Position numbers and translations under genes: made by a program
NCBI RefSeq assembly: GCF_014205685.1
Contig: NZ_JACIIU010000002.1
Location: forward strand, 300,429 to 364,428
Direction of reading: 5' to 3'
Length of the DNA: 64,000 bases
From: Paenochrobactrum gallinarii
GTDB taxonomy: Bacteria > Pseudomonadota > Alphaproteobacteria > Rhizobiales > Rhizobiaceae
Notes under the pieces: generated by a model
Database searches by the model: none
The model's input: only the letters and a program-made list of their open reading frames with translations
What the model was told of the DNA's origin: nothing
Shown: piece after piece, positions 18,597-28,237 of the stretch
How positions within the stretch are numbered: the first letter of the stretch is position 1
Layout: every line of letters starts with the position of its first letter

Positions 18597-18932
18597 ATGC
18601 AATATAAATTCTGTTTTACCACACTATGTTCTGCTGCTTTACTGGCAGGTCTTACCTTTACCGGTGTTCAAAACAGTGCAGCAGCGGTGCGAAAAGATGT
18701 CAGCGAACATGCAGGCAAAAACTGCACAACACCACCAAAGGGCAGCGGTGTTGTTGTTGGCCTGTTTACCGGCACAGCAGAGCGCAAGTTTTTTCCATAT
18801 GACAGCAATACATCGCTCAACCGCTATAAGTGCTTTACAAGCATGAGTGAATGCCAGGGCTGGCTCTATACAATGAATACACTTTATTCAGTGAATGGCC
18901 CAACCCCGGTTTCACGCTGCTTTATCCGGTAA
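18597..18932 (+). CDS. Small secreted protein, unknown function
   Basis: 111 residues with a clear Sec signal peptide (MQYKFCFTTLCSAALLAGL..., cut after about residue 29 near SAAA). The mature part has four cysteines (NCTTPP, YKCFTS, SECQGW, SRCFIR), suggesting two disulphides. I do not recognise the family. ATG 18597 is used rather than an in-frame TTG six codons earlier. It converges with the dihaem cytochrome gene 5 bases away. Confidence 0.65.
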   Translation: MQYKFCFTTLCSAALLAGLTFTGVQNSAAAVRKDVSEHAGKNCTTPPKGSGVVVGLFTGTAERKFFPYDSNTSLNRYKCFTSMSECQGWLYTMNTLYSVNGPTPVSRCFIR

Positions 18933-18937
18933 AAATT

Positions 18938-19876
18938 TTACTTTGCCGGATAACCGTTGGCATGTGCCGGAATAGCCTTCAAATAGGCCGCAATCGCTTC
19001 ACGGTCAGATGCTGGCAGAAGCTTCATATTCTCGACAACACTGGTCATTGAGCCTCCGAGCGAGTCAAAATCCGGGGTAAATCCGGTTTCAAGCGAATAA
19101 GCAATATCGCTGGCACCCCAGCTGCCAATGCCACCCTGCCCGCTGGTAATGTTTGGCACAATACCAGGCTTACCGTCAGAGCCGATTTCCGCTGACACGG
19201 CACCTGCCATCCATTGATCGGTTTTCAAGCCGCCAATAACACCGCGCGGTGTATGGCATTCAGCACAGTGCCCCAGGCTTTCAGTCAGATATTGACCGCG
19301 CTTCAACTGATCGGACGCATCATCTGCCAAGGCAATGACCGGCTCATCTGAAAGATAAAGCTGCTTCCACAACCCTAAACCGCGACGTACATTAAACGGA
19401 AAGCTGAGCTTATGATCTGCTGCCACATTATCGGTTTTAGGCAGCGTTTTCATGAAAGCAAAAAGGTCAGCCACATCTTGCGGCTGCATTTTGGCGTATG
19501 ATGTATAAGGGAATGAAGGATATAAATGGGTGCCATCAGGTGCCACACCCTTCATCATTGCATCAAAAAACTGTTGCTGTGTCCAGTTACCAATGCCCTG
19601 TTCTGACGGAGAAATATTGGGCGAAACAAACGTACCAAATGGTGACACCAACTCATGACCGCCGGTCAAGACCCATTTATCATCACCTTTTGCACCGGGT
19701 GCAGCATGGCATGATGCGCAACCACCGGCATTAAAAACCAATTCACCATTGGCCAAGTCAGGTTTTTTCAAAGATGCGATCACTTTCGCATCAACGGTTT
19801 CAGGGGCAGTTAAAATCCAAAAAGCAGATGCACCGGCTATCGCGCCAAGCACCCCGATGTAAATAATTTTACGCAT
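18938..19876 (-). CDS. Dihaem cytochrome c
   Basis: 312 residues. An N-terminal membrane anchor/signal (about 1-25) is followed by two class I cytochrome c domains with haem sites CASCH (about residue 53) and CAECH (about residue 204); likely Met axial ligands lie in the segments following each site. It resembles the cytochrome subunits of membrane-bound dehydrogenases, but no dehydrogenase subunit is adjacent. It is directly behind the cytochrome c' gene (26 bases), so the two form an operon. Confidence 0.88.
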   Translation of the reverse strand: MRKIIYIGVLGAIAGASAFWILTAPETVDAKVIASLKKPDLANGELVFNAGGCASCHAAPGAKGDDKWVLTGGHELVSPFGTFVSPNISPSEQGIGNWTQQQFFDAMMKGVAPDGTHLYPSFPYTSYAKMQPQDVADLFAFMKTLPKTDNVAADHKLSFPFNVRRGLGLWKQLYLSDEPVIALADDASDQLKRGQYLTESLGHCAECHTPRGVIGGLKTDQWMAGAVSAEIGSDGKPGIVPNITSGQGGIGSWGASDIAYSLETGFTPDFDSLGGSMTSVVENMKLLPASDREAIAAYLKAIPAHANGYPAK

Positions 19877-19902
19877 TCCAACTACCCCTAAAATTCAATC
19901 AG

Positions 19903-20340
19903 TTATTTCTTAATACGGTAAATTTCATGACAAGCGCTGCAATTGGCTGCAACCTGCTGGAATACCGGCTTCAACTGATCCAGATCCTGCGGGGTGGCTG
20001 TTGCAGCCTTGGCAGCATCTTCACGGAACTTATTCACATGGGCAGTAAAGTCTTCCATATTCTGCCAGATAGCAGGCGCTGCTTCTGTTTCGCCGCCTTT
20101 ATCTGACCCTTCAGGGAACAGAGCAACCGGATCATACTTATCCGCTGATACCTGAATGGTTTTCAGAGCTTCGATCGCTTTTTCACTGTCAAAAGGTGCT
20201 TCGCCCTTCATCATCGCGCCCATAACGCCTACGGATTTACCGATATCCTTCATAATGGCCTTGCGATCTTCAATCACGTCGGCATGAGCAATACCGCTGA
20301 ATAGCGCCAATGCGGTTGAGATCATTAGAAACTTGCGCAT
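19903..20340 (-). CDS. Cytochrome c' (class II, periplasmic)
   Basis: 145 residues with a signal peptide (MRKFLMISTALALFSGIAHA). The haem-binding motif CSACH is near the C terminus (ANCSACHEIYR), the mark of class II cytochromes c', which are four-helix bundles that bind NO and may protect from nitrosative stress. ATG 20340 is preferred over 20367 because TTTTGGAGGTACTTC lies directly before it. The dihaem cytochrome gene follows. Confidence 0.88.
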   Translation of the reverse strand: MRKFLMISTALALFSGIAHADVIEDRKAIMKDIGKSVGVMGAMMKGEAPFDSEKAIEALKTIQVSADKYDPVALFPEGSDKGGETEAAPAIWQNMEDFTAHVNKFREDAAKAATATPQDLDQLKPVFQQVAANCSACHEIYRIKK

Positions 20341-20514
20341 GAAGTACCTCCAAAAGATAATGTGCAATCAATGCAAAAAATTATCTGACCCAAATCAGAC
20401 AACAGCCAAATCGGCAAGAGAAAGTCCAATTTGTCCTTATAGAAGACTTATGTCCGAAATTTGAATATGAATGATAAAAAATTGTGCATAATTAGTGAAC
20501 AATATTGTCGCACA

Positions 20515-20540
20515 AAATAAAAGCCCCTCAAAAGGGGCTT
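20515..20540 (-). terminator. Rho-independent terminator of sodB
   Basis: Stem AAGCCCCT / AGGGGCTT with a 4-base loop, followed on the minus strand by TTTTATTTTGTG. It lies about 30 bases after the sodB stop codon. Confidence 0.85.
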
Positions 20541-20570
20541 CTACTATTTTGATCAGGCAATGCTTAAAAA

Positions 20571-21167
20571 TTAAGCCTGTTCGTACATTTCCAATACGTA
20601 ATCCCAGTTGATCAGGCTATCAACAAAGGCTTCCATATATTTAGGACGCGCATTGCGGTAGTCGATGTAATAAGAGTGTTCCCAAACATCCACACCGAGA
20701 ATTGGCTTCGCACCATAAACCAGCGGGTTTTCGCCGTTTGCGGTCTTGGAGATTTCGAGCTTGCCGTCTTTGACCGACAACCATGCCCAGCCGGAACCGA
20801 ACTGGCCAACGCCAGCTGCGATGAAATCTTCACGGAACTTGTCGTAACCGCCCAGATCAGAATCGATAGCTTTTTGCAAAGCAGCAGGGATTTTCTTGCC
20901 GCCGCCATCTTTCTTCATCCATTTCCAAAAATGGATGTGGTTGTAATGTTGACCGGCATTGTTAAAGAGACCCTGATTTTTTCCAAAGCTTTCTTTAATG
21001 ATTTCTTCCAGGCTTTTACCTTCAAGGCCGGAGCCTTCGAGCAGCTTGTTACCATTGGTTACATAAGCCAGATGATGCTTGTCATGGTGAAACTCGAGGG
21101 TCTCACGGGACATGAACGGAGCAAGTGCTTCATAATCATACGGCAGTTCTGGTAATTCAAAAGCCAT
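20571..21167 (-). CDS. sodB: Superoxide dismutase, Fe/Mn family (Fe type)
   Basis: 198 residues, cytoplasmic. Metal ligands are His27 (EFHHDKHH), the His in YNHIHFW, and the Asp and His of DVWEHSYYIDYRNARP. The start MAFELPELPYDYEALAPFMS and GQFGSGWAWL are close to iron-type enzymes. It removes superoxide. AGGAGAG lies before the ATG. It is monocistronic with its own terminator. Confidence 0.94.
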   Translation of the reverse strand: MAFELPELPYDYEALAPFMSRETLEFHHDKHHLAYVTNGNKLLEGSGLEGKSLEEIIKESFGKNQGLFNNAGQHYNHIHFWKWMKKDGGGKKIPAALQKAIDSDLGGYDKFREDFIAAGVGQFGSGWAWLSVKDGKLEISKTANGENPLVYGAKPILGVDVWEHSYYIDYRNARPKYMEAFVDSLINWDYVLEMYEQA

Positions 21168-21586
21168 TTGGAACTCTCCTCTTTACTTCAATTGATATGG
21201 GAACATTGAATGAACCCGCAAACTAACATTCTTTACATAGTCCTCTGGCGGGAAACTCGCAATGGGGGAAGCATATAATTTTACAAGATTTTCATTGGAA
21301 AATTAAAATTATCCGAATATGAAGCCGTCACCCCTCTTCACTATCAGGCCTTGCTGAAGGCAGTTTTGATTCTAACAGCAGATAATGACAACCAGCCGAC
21401 AGCCATTTTAGTTGCATAAAAAATGCCACTAATTCTCTGATTGCAGATAATTTTGAAAAAAATTGGGAACAAAATCGCTGTTTTTGCTTTTCTCTAAAGC
21501 TTTCCACCTCTAACTAACCTCAAAGTTGCAATTCATTAACCTTAATCGCCTTAGTCTGGCCTCCCCTTCACAGATCTGGTTTTCAC
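21168..21586. other. Divergent intergenic region sodB / L,D-transpeptidase
   Basis: 419 bases without a credible gene. It must contain both divergent promoters. I see no clear repeat or known regulator site. Confidence 0.4.
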
Positions 21587-22300
21587 ATGTCTGCATATAT
21601 TTCGCGTCGTTCTTTTCTGACTGCACTGGGCGCTACTGCCGCAACAAGTCTTGCCGGTTGTGCTCAGCTCAGTAAAAATATTCCTATCATTGACGTTGAT
21701 AATTTTGGACGCCCTGTCGGCACCCCAAAAGCTAATGTCGATTCATACAATGGTAATTACACCAGCATGTACGCAGCCGTGCAGGACGAAGGCTATTCTT
21801 TACCTGCCATTCCTATCCAGAAAATGGATAAGAAATATCTGCGTCAGGTGGTCAATGATCCGACCGGCGAACGCCCGGGCACCATCGTTGTCGATACAGC
21901 CAACCGCTTCCTTTATCTGGTAATGGAAAACGGTCAGGCACTGCGTTACGGTGTTGGTATTGGTAAAGATGGCTTCGCATGGTCTGGCCGTGCTATCATC
22001 CAGTGGAAGCGTAAATGGCCTAAATGGACACCACCGGATGAAATGATTGCCCGTCAGCCACATCTGGAAAAATATAGCGCCCGCAATGGCGGCATGGGGC
22101 CCGGCCTCAATAACCCGCTCGGTGCCCGTGCGCTTTACATCTTTAAAGATGGTAAAGACACACTCTACCGTCTGCATGGTAATCCTGAATGGTGGTCAAT
22201 CGGTAAGGCCGTTTCATCCGGCTGCGTGCGCCTGCTCAATCAGGACATTATCGATCTTTATGATCGCGTACCAAACAAAACCCCGATTTTGGTAATGTAA
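21587..22300 (+). CDS. L,D-transpeptidase (YkuD domain), Tat-type lipoprotein
   Basis: 237 residues. The N terminus combines a twin-arginine motif (SRRSFLTALG) with a lipobox (SLAGC, Cys at about 25), so export by Tat and lipid anchoring are predicted. The YkuD domain occupies about 100-237, with His197 (LHGNPEWW) and the catalytic Cys213 in SSGCVRLLNQDIIDLYDRV. Such enzymes make 3-3 crosslinks or attach outer-membrane proteins to peptidoglycan; both are known in Rhizobiales. Confidence 0.92.
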   Translation: MSAYISRRSFLTALGATAATSLAGCAQLSKNIPIIDVDNFGRPVGTPKANVDSYNGNYTSMYAAVQDEGYSLPAIPIQKMDKKYLRQVVNDPTGERPGTIVVDTANRFLYLVMENGQALRYGVGIGKDGFAWSGRAIIQWKRKWPKWTPPDEMIARQPHLEKYSARNGGMGPGLNNPLGARALYIFKDGKDTLYRLHGNPEWWSIGKAVSSGCVRLLNQDIIDLYDRVPNKTPILVM

Positions 22301-22302
22301 TA

Positions 22303-22340
22303 AAAACGCCCGAAACTGACATAGGTTCGGGCGTTTTCTT
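22303..22340. terminator. Bidirectional terminator
   Basis: Perfect 12-base stem AAAACGCCCGAA / TTCGGGCGTTTT with an 11-base loop between two converging genes; T-rich on the plus side (TTTTCTTT). Confidence 0.85.
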
Positions 22341-22357
22341 TATGTTAAGTGCAATTC

Positions 22358-23866
22358 TCAGCGTTTGAAGTTACGCAAGATACCGCGCACCAGCGCATTG
22401 CCAAGCGATGTACCAACAGAGCGCACCACGGATTTCATCGCTGTTTCTGCAACTGTCTGACGTCCTGATGTTTTCTTGGTGCCGAGAGCCGTACCAACCA
22501 GATCACCCCAGATACCGCCGCTTTCAGGCTCTACCTTGGCTTTTTCCTGCGCCTCAGCAATCTCCACCACCTTCTTTTGCAAAATTTCAAAAGCGGATTC
22601 ACGATCGATATCCTGATCATATTGACCGGCTACCGGACTAACCGCAATGATCTGCGCGCGCTCTTCAGGCGTCAACGGGCCGATACGTGATGCAGGCGGG
22701 CGCATCAAGGTTCGCTGCACCATGGAAGGGATGCCCTTTGCCTGCAAGGTGGAAACCAGCGCTTCACCGGTTGAAAGATTGGTGATGGCTTCAAATGTCT
22801 GAAAATCAGGGTTCGGACGGAAAGTATCAGCGGCGATTTTCACAGCCGCGGTTTCACGTGGCGTATAGGCACGCAAAGCATGTTGCACACGATTACCCAA
22901 CTGCGCCAGCACCGATTCCGGCACATCAAGCGGGTTCTGCGAAACAAAATAAATGCCGACACCTTTGGAGCGGATGAGGCGAACCACTTGTTCAATGCGG
23001 GTCAGCAAAGCTTTGGGCGCTTCATCAAACAGCAAATGCGCTTCATCAAAAAAGAACACCAAACGCGGCTTTTCCGGATCGCCCACTTCCGGCAATTGCT
23101 CGAAAAGTTCTGACATCAGCCAAAGCAAAAATGTGGAATAAAGGCGCGGATTATTCATCAGCTTGTCGGCGGCCAAAACACTCACCATACCACGACCATC
23201 AGTGGTTGTGCGCATTATGTCGGCGATGCGAAGCGCCGGCTCACCAAAAAACCTGGTGCCGCCTTGTTGCTCCAGCACCAATAATGAACGCTGGATTGCA
23301 CCCACTGATGCCTTGTTGACATTGCCATAACGCGCGCTCAGCTCTTCCGAACGCGTCACCATATGCGCGAGCAGTGCTTGCAGATCTTTCAAATCCAAAA
23401 GCAGCAAGCCTTCTTCATCGGACAGACGGAAAGCAATGTTTAAAACGCCTTCCTGCGCATTGGTGAGGTTCATCAGGCGGGAAAGCAGCAAAGGCCCCAT
23501 TTCGGCGACAGTCGCGCGGATCGGATGTCCCAGCTCGCCAAAAATATCCCAGAAGATCACTGGTGAAGCACGCAATTCATAAGGATCGAGATGCACTTCT
23601 TGCGCTCGCTTCGTCAAACCTTCCTTAGCCTGACCAATAGCCGCAATACCGGAAAGATCGCCTTTAATATCCGCACAAAAAACCGGCACACCAGCCGCAG
23701 AAAAGCCCTCTGCCAGCACTTGCAGACCAACCGTTTTACCCGTACCCGTCGCACCGGTCACGATGCCATGACGATTACCATATTTCAGCGCCAGCGCTTC
23801 CGCTTGCTGATAACTATCATCCGGTTTACGGCTTGCGCCTAAAAAAATCGCATTCTCGGCAGTCAT
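22358..23866 (-). CDS. HerA-like ATPase, DUF853 family
   Basis: 502 residues. Walker A is GATGTGKTV (about residues 38-46) and Walker B is RLVFFFDEAHLLF (about 265-277). The pattern VPVFCADIKGDLSGIA and NPLDVPESVLAQLGNRVQHALRAYTP is characteristic of DUF853 proteins, relatives of the HerA/FtsK translocases. In E. coli the homologue is YjgR; no process is firmly assigned. The C terminus (about 430-502) is a variable linker plus a basic tail. It is monocistronic. Confidence 0.88.
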   Translation of the reverse strand: MTAENAIFLGASRKPDDSYQQAEALALKYGNRHGIVTGATGTGKTVGLQVLAEGFSAAGVPVFCADIKGDLSGIAAIGQAKEGLTKRAQEVHLDPYELRASPVIFWDIFGELGHPIRATVAEMGPLLLSRLMNLTNAQEGVLNIAFRLSDEEGLLLLDLKDLQALLAHMVTRSEELSARYGNVNKASVGAIQRSLLVLEQQGGTRFFGEPALRIADIMRTTTDGRGMVSVLAADKLMNNPRLYSTFLLWLMSELFEQLPEVGDPEKPRLVFFFDEAHLLFDEAPKALLTRIEQVVRLIRSKGVGIYFVSQNPLDVPESVLAQLGNRVQHALRAYTPRETAAVKIAADTFRPNPDFQTFEAITNLSTGEALVSTLQAKGIPSMVQRTLMRPPASRIGPLTPEERAQIIAVSPVAGQYDQDIDRESAFEILQKKVVEIAEAQEKAKVEPESGGIWGDLVGTALGTKKTSGRQTVAETAMKSVVRSVGTSLGNALVRGILRNFKR

Positions 23867-23969
23867 AGGCTGTCGGCTCCTTTAATTCTATGCGGTGCAG
23901 TTTATCGGCTTCGAGATTTTTCTTCAACGCTTTGCACAGCATTAAAGCAATTGCCTGTATCTTTATGGC

Positions 23970-25187
23970 TTAATTCGTTTTTGCATATGCATTAACCAGC
24001 ACAGGTCTGCCCGCGCCCCAACCGGCTATCGAACCAACAATACCAAGCGTAACCAACAATGCCCCGCCCCAGATAAAGCTTCCGGTGAATGAATGGATCA
24101 TCCCCATCAATAATGGCCCAAGCGCCGCCATTGTATAGCCCACACATTGAGCCATACCGGAAAGATGCGCTGCGATAAGGGCATCTTTCGAACGCAACAC
24201 AATCACAATCATAGCGGCAGCAATCAATCCGCCCTGACCTAATCCTTGAAGGATTGCCCAACCCCATGCACCTGCTAAAGGCGCATAGAGCAACCCCAGA
24301 AAACCAATAACTGCGCAGAAATATAATGAAACATTGAGCACACTTTGGGTTTTGCAACGAATGGCAATCGAGGGAACCAGCAGGCAGGCCACAACTTGTG
24401 CAACAATAGAAACGGACACCAAAAGCCCTGCCGCTTCACCGCTTAAACCGCGCTCACGTAAAACCGGTGCCATCCAGCCAAAAACCGTATAGGCAAGTGC
24501 GGACTGGAAACCCATCATCAATGTGATCTGCCATGCCAAGCGATCGCGCCAAAGACCTGCAACTTTTATGCGCGCGCCGTGGCTATGATGATTTTTGCGC
24601 AAAGATTGCGGCAACCAGATGAGCAAAACCAGAACTGCCGGAAGCCCCCAAAAGGCCAAAGCCCATTGCCATGAACCATTGAGCAGATTTTTAACCGGCA
24701 CAGTAACACCAGCGGCGGCTGCCGCACCACCGCATAAAGCCATGGTGTAAAGCCCTGTCATAATGGCTGCGCGATCCGGAAAATCGCGCTTAACCACACC
24801 GGGCAACAAGACATTACCAACTGCAATACAAGCGCCAGCCAAAGCACTGCCGATGAATAAAAACGGCAGAGTACCAACCCCGCGCATTAAAGTGGCAATG
24901 GAGAGAATAAACATCACCAGCAGCAGCGTTTTCTCAACGCCGATTTGTTGTGCAAAACGCGGTGCCAGCGGCGCAAAAACACCCAAGCACAAAACCGGCA
25001 AAGTAGTAAGCAATCCGGCTGTAAAAGTCGACATGCCGGTGCTGGCAACAATTTCAGGTAAAAGCGCTGAGAAGCTTGAAAAGACCGGACGCAAATTAAA
25101 AGCAATTAATACAAGGCTCAGCCCAAGCAAAATGCGAGCCGTTTTTTTAACTGCCACTTCTGTGACTGATTGCTGGTGATGCAACAT
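23970..25187 (-). CDS. MFS transporter, CynX/NimT family
   Basis: 405 residues with about 12 membrane helices. The start region LVLIAFNLRPVFSSFSALLPEI is a hallmark of the CynX/NimT (cyanate/2-nitroimidazole exporter-like) branch. Substrate unknown. It stands alone, 104 bases from the DUF853 start region, with no linked regulator. ATG at 25187 gives a short polar N terminus (MLHHQQSVTEV); a later start is possible. Confidence 0.85.
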   Translation of the reverse strand: MLHHQQSVTEVAVKKTARILLGLSLVLIAFNLRPVFSSFSALLPEIVASTGMSTFTAGLLTTLPVLCLGVFAPLAPRFAQQIGVEKTLLLVMFILSIATLMRGVGTLPFLFIGSALAGACIAVGNVLLPGVVKRDFPDRAAIMTGLYTMALCGGAAAAAGVTVPVKNLLNGSWQWALAFWGLPAVLVLLIWLPQSLRKNHHSHGARIKVAGLWRDRLAWQITLMMGFQSALAYTVFGWMAPVLRERGLSGEAAGLLVSVSIVAQVVACLLVPSIAIRCKTQSVLNVSLYFCAVIGFLGLLYAPLAGAWGWAILQGLGQGGLIAAAMIVIVLRSKDALIAAHLSGMAQCVGYTMAALGPLLMGMIHSFTGSFIWGGALLVTLGIVGSIAGWGAGRPVLVNAYAKTN

Positions 25188-25381
25188 GGCACACGCCTTT
25201 TTAAATAAAACTCTCGCAGAGAATCATAAATATCTCAAACAAGGCTAGCACCTTCACTGCATTTATACTGCAATTGAGCTTTTAGTCTTTCAAACGACAC
25301 AGAAGGGCATTTAAACTGGCAATCATGCGCATGCGCTGAAATAATCAGCACACTTACGAAATGATTCATTCAGGACGCTTT

Positions 25382-26374
25382 ATGATTAAATATTATACAT
25401 TGGTTGGCGATCATCTGGAAAATTACGAACTGGATAATGGTGAGCGCCTTCCGGATAACATCATCTGGATTGATTTGATTTCTCCAGGCGTCAATGAAGA
25501 TAAAATCGTCGAGCATCTGACCGGCATTTCCATCCCCACCCATGACGACATGGCCGAGATTGAGGAATCCAACCGTTTCTACACTGAAAGCGGAGCGCAA
25601 TATCTGACAGCCCCTATCTTGCACACGGTCGATCAGGATCACCGTGAGCTGGCGCCGGTAACATTTATTATTCATCAGAAAATGCTGATTACTGTGCGCT
25701 ATTCCGATCCTAAATCCATCAGCACCTATGTGTCGCGTGCAATGAAACCAGCCAACGGGCTTATTACCACCAAGGCCAACGGTCATGCGGTGATGCTCGG
25801 TATTCTGGAAGCGACAACCAACAGGATAGCCGATATTCTGGAAAGTGTCTCAGGCAAGATTGATGCGGCATCCCACTCGATCTATCGCCGCCCAAGCGAT
25901 GTTCGTCCGATGTCAACAGCCGATTTCCGGCATATCCTGACACAAATCGGGGCGCAGGGATCGTTTTTATCACGCGTGCGTGAAAGCCTGGCAGGGCTTG
26001 GCCGCATGCTTGTCTATCTTACCGCTAATCTGTCCGATACAGGCGCCAAGAAAGACAGCCGCGCACAGGTCAAATCGCTGGAACGCGACGTACAATCGCT
26101 GACCAATTATGTAGACTTTCTGGCCAATAAGGTCACATTTCTGCTCGACACCATTGTCGGACTAATTTCGATTGAGCAAAATGCGATTATCAAAATTTTC
26201 TCGGTCGCAGCCGTCGGTTTCATGCCGCCAACATTGGTTGCGTCGATTTACGGGATGAATTTCAGCTTCATGCCGGAGCTGAACTCACCTTGGGGCTATC
26301 CGATGGCTTTGGGCTTTATGGTCGCTTCCGCGCTCGTCCCGCTTTACTTCTTCCGCCGTAAAGGCTGGCTATAA
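25382..26374 (+). CDS. corA: Magnesium/divalent metal transporter, CorA family
   Basis: 330 residues. A large cytoplasmic N-terminal domain is followed by two C-terminal membrane helices with the pore motif GMN at 291-293 (SIYGMNFSFMPEL). It imports Mg2+ or other divalent cations as a pentamer. ATG 25382 is preferred over 25361 because AGGACGCTTT precedes it, although the earlier ATG cannot be excluded. Monocistronic. Confidence 0.93.
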   Translation: MIKYYTLVGDHLENYELDNGERLPDNIIWIDLISPGVNEDKIVEHLTGISIPTHDDMAEIEESNRFYTESGAQYLTAPILHTVDQDHRELAPVTFIIHQKMLITVRYSDPKSISTYVSRAMKPANGLITTKANGHAVMLGILEATTNRIADILESVSGKIDAASHSIYRRPSDVRPMSTADFRHILTQIGAQGSFLSRVRESLAGLGRMLVYLTANLSDTGAKKDSRAQVKSLERDVQSLTNYVDFLANKVTFLLDTIVGLISIEQNAIIKIFSVAAVGFMPPTLVASIYGMNFSFMPELNSPWGYPMALGFMVASALVPLYFFRRKGWL

Positions 26375-26381
26375 GCCATAA

Positions 26382-26415
26382 AATCAGAGCGGGCTTTATC
26401 AAACCCGCTCTGATT
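26382..26415. terminator. Bidirectional terminator corA / asparaginase
   Basis: Perfect 12-base stem AATCAGAGCGGG / CCCGCTCTGATT with a 10-base loop between converging genes. Confidence 0.82.
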
Positions 26416-26420
26416 ATTGA

Positions 26421-27443
26421 TTAGATGATATTCGCAGCGCTGATCAGTTCCGTCGGGCGTACATAGCCCAAAGAAATACCATTCCAGTTTTTCAGTTCCT
26501 TATTTGCCATAGCTGCAAGCTTGGCAGACAATTCCTGATCTTTGGCAAAAAGACGCGACAACAGCGAAATGACCATCGCTTCTGATGCGCGGGTGCCGCC
26601 ATCATCGCATTTCAGCGCAAAGCCAATGCCTAATTCCGGCACAGCACCACAGAATACGGCTTCTGCACCGGTTTTAACAAAAATACGACCCGGGGCGAGT
26701 TGCATCAACTCGGTGCAGGCACGGCGGCTGCCCGCCACATAATAAGGCTCGGCCATGCAGGCATTGATCAAGCGCTTTGCAGCATTTGCACGCAATGGCT
26801 CAAGGCCATTACCCGTTGCCATTTTAGCAAAACCATTGGCCAGATCAGACAAAGGAATGGCGTAAGTCGGGATCGAACAACCATCCGTGCCGCAATGATC
26901 AAGACTATGCCGGGCACCGGTGACGGACTGCATTACATCGCGAACTGTGTCCTGAATTTCTGAACCTTGTGCCACATAGCCTTTGGTCTGCATGCCGCAA
27001 TGCATGCAAGTGGCCAAAAAGCCCGCATGTTTGCCAGAGCAGTTATTATGCAAAGCAGTTGGCTCTTTGCCGGATTTAGCCAGATCAATCAGCACCGGCT
27101 GCTGCGTTGGCCAGTGGCTGCCGCATTCAAGTGCTGACGCATCAAGACCGGCCTTTTTCAGCATCAATTCGGCTCGCGCCACATGTTCCGGCTCGCCGGA
27201 ATGGGATGCGCAAGCCATTGCCAGATCAGCATCTTCAAAGCCGAATGCATCAGCAGCACCCGATTCCACCAGCGGCAAAGCCTGAATGGATTTGATCGCA
27301 GAGCGAGGGAATGTCAGGCGCTCGACATCTCCAATTGAAAACACCTGACGGCCATCGCCATCAAAGATCGACATTGCGCCACGATGGCGGCTTTCCACGA
27401 CATTGCCACGTGTCACTTCAACCAAAACCGGATTGCTCACCAT
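26421..27443 (-). CDS. Asparaginase, rhizobial type II (PF06089 family)
   Basis: 340 residues, cytoplasmic. It is of the Rhizobium etli AnsA-like family, unrelated to the E. coli enzymes: LVEVTRGNVVESRHRG at the start, FPRSAIKSIQALPLVESGAA, CASHSGEPEHV, HNNCSGKHAGFLATC and DHCGTDGCSIPTYAIP are family signatures. It hydrolyses L-asparagine to aspartate and ammonia. It is divergent from betI and uses its own terminator. Confidence 0.88.
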   Translation of the reverse strand: MVSNPVLVEVTRGNVVESRHRGAMSIFDGDGRQVFSIGDVERLTFPRSAIKSIQALPLVESGAADAFGFEDADLAMACASHSGEPEHVARAELMLKKAGLDASALECGSHWPTQQPVLIDLAKSGKEPTALHNNCSGKHAGFLATCMHCGMQTKGYVAQGSEIQDTVRDVMQSVTGARHSLDHCGTDGCSIPTYAIPLSDLANGFAKMATGNGLEPLRANAAKRLINACMAEPYYVAGSRRACTELMQLAPGRIFVKTGAEAVFCGAVPELGIGFALKCDDGGTRASEAMVISLLSRLFAKDQELSAKLAAMANKELKNWNGISLGYVRPTELISAANII

Positions 27444-27567
27444 AGCCAGACATCACTCCTGTTACTGCATATGATCTTATGCAGCTCATACGCTTTAATA
27501 AAACAAAAAGCACGCCCTAGATTAAGGGAGCCGCAATGGTGCGCCATAATATGCCGTTAGATTTTTA

Positions 27568-27587
27568 TTGATTGATCAGTCAATCAA
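27568..27587. promoter_or_regulatory. Likely BetI operator
   Basis: Palindrome with 8-base arms TTGATTGA and TCAATCAA around a 4-base centre (TCAG), 42 bases before the betI start. TetR-family repressors bind this kind of site and BetI controls its own operon in other bacteria, so autoregulation relieved by choline is inferred. Confidence 0.7.
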
Positions 27588-27629
27588 AACTATATTAAGC
27601 CTGTCAGGATCAAAATAACGGAATATGTG

Positions 27630-28232
27630 ATGCCTAAAATCGGAATGGAACAACAGCGCAAAAGCGATCTGATCAGTGCTGCTATCCGCACGATCGGCGA
27701 ACACGGCTCGCTTGATGTTACCGTTGCGCAAATTGCCAAACAGGCAGGTGTTTCATCCGCACTCGCGCATCATTATTTCGGCAGCAAAGAACATCTGATC
27801 CTTGAAACCATGCGCCATTTGCTGCGCGAATTGCATGAATTGAGCGCACAGGGCTTGCGTCAGGCTGACGGCCCGCGCGCACGGCTATCAGCTATTATCG
27901 AGGTGAATTTTTCATCATCTCAGTTCAGTCCCAGCACGATTGCTGCATGGCTGACCTTCTACGTCCATGCACAGCGCTCCGATGACATGCGACGGCTTCT
28001 CAAGATTTATGCAAGCCGTCTGCATTCCAATCTGATGCATGATTTAACCGCTCTGACATCGCGTGACAAAGCGCGCCATATCGCCAAAGGTGCAGGCGCT
28101 TTGATCGACGGCCTTTATATCCGTCATGCCCTTGGTACAAATAAATCCGATGCAGAAAGAGCGACAACGGCAACCATGCTGGTTGAGGATTACATCAACA
28201 GCCAGCTTTTGCTCAAAACAACAGGTTGTTAG
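27630..28232 (+). CDS. betI: Transcriptional repressor BetI (TetR family)
   Basis: 200 residues. N-terminal TetR helix-turn-helix at about 25-55 ([26 protein letters not shown]) and a C-terminal choline-sensing helical domain. [11 protein letters not shown] is the usual BetI start. ATG 27630 is preferred to the preceding GTG. First gene of betIAB; betA begins 5 bases after its stop. Confidence 0.93.
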   Translation: MPKIGMEQQRKSDLISAAIRTIGEHGSLDVTVAQIAKQAGVSSALAHHYFGSKEHLILETMRHLLRELHELSAQGLRQADGPRARLSAIIEVNFSSSQFSPSTIAAWLTFYVHAQRSDDMRRLLKIYASRLHSNLMHDLTALTSRDKARHIAKGAGALIDGLYIRHALGTNKSDAERATTATMLVEDYINSQLLLKTTGC

Positions 28233-28237
28233 AGTTT

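Noticed and set aside
20676..21155. 159-codon plus-strand frame opposite sodB
   Set aside because: Antisense to a well-defined enzyme and lacks features of a protein family.
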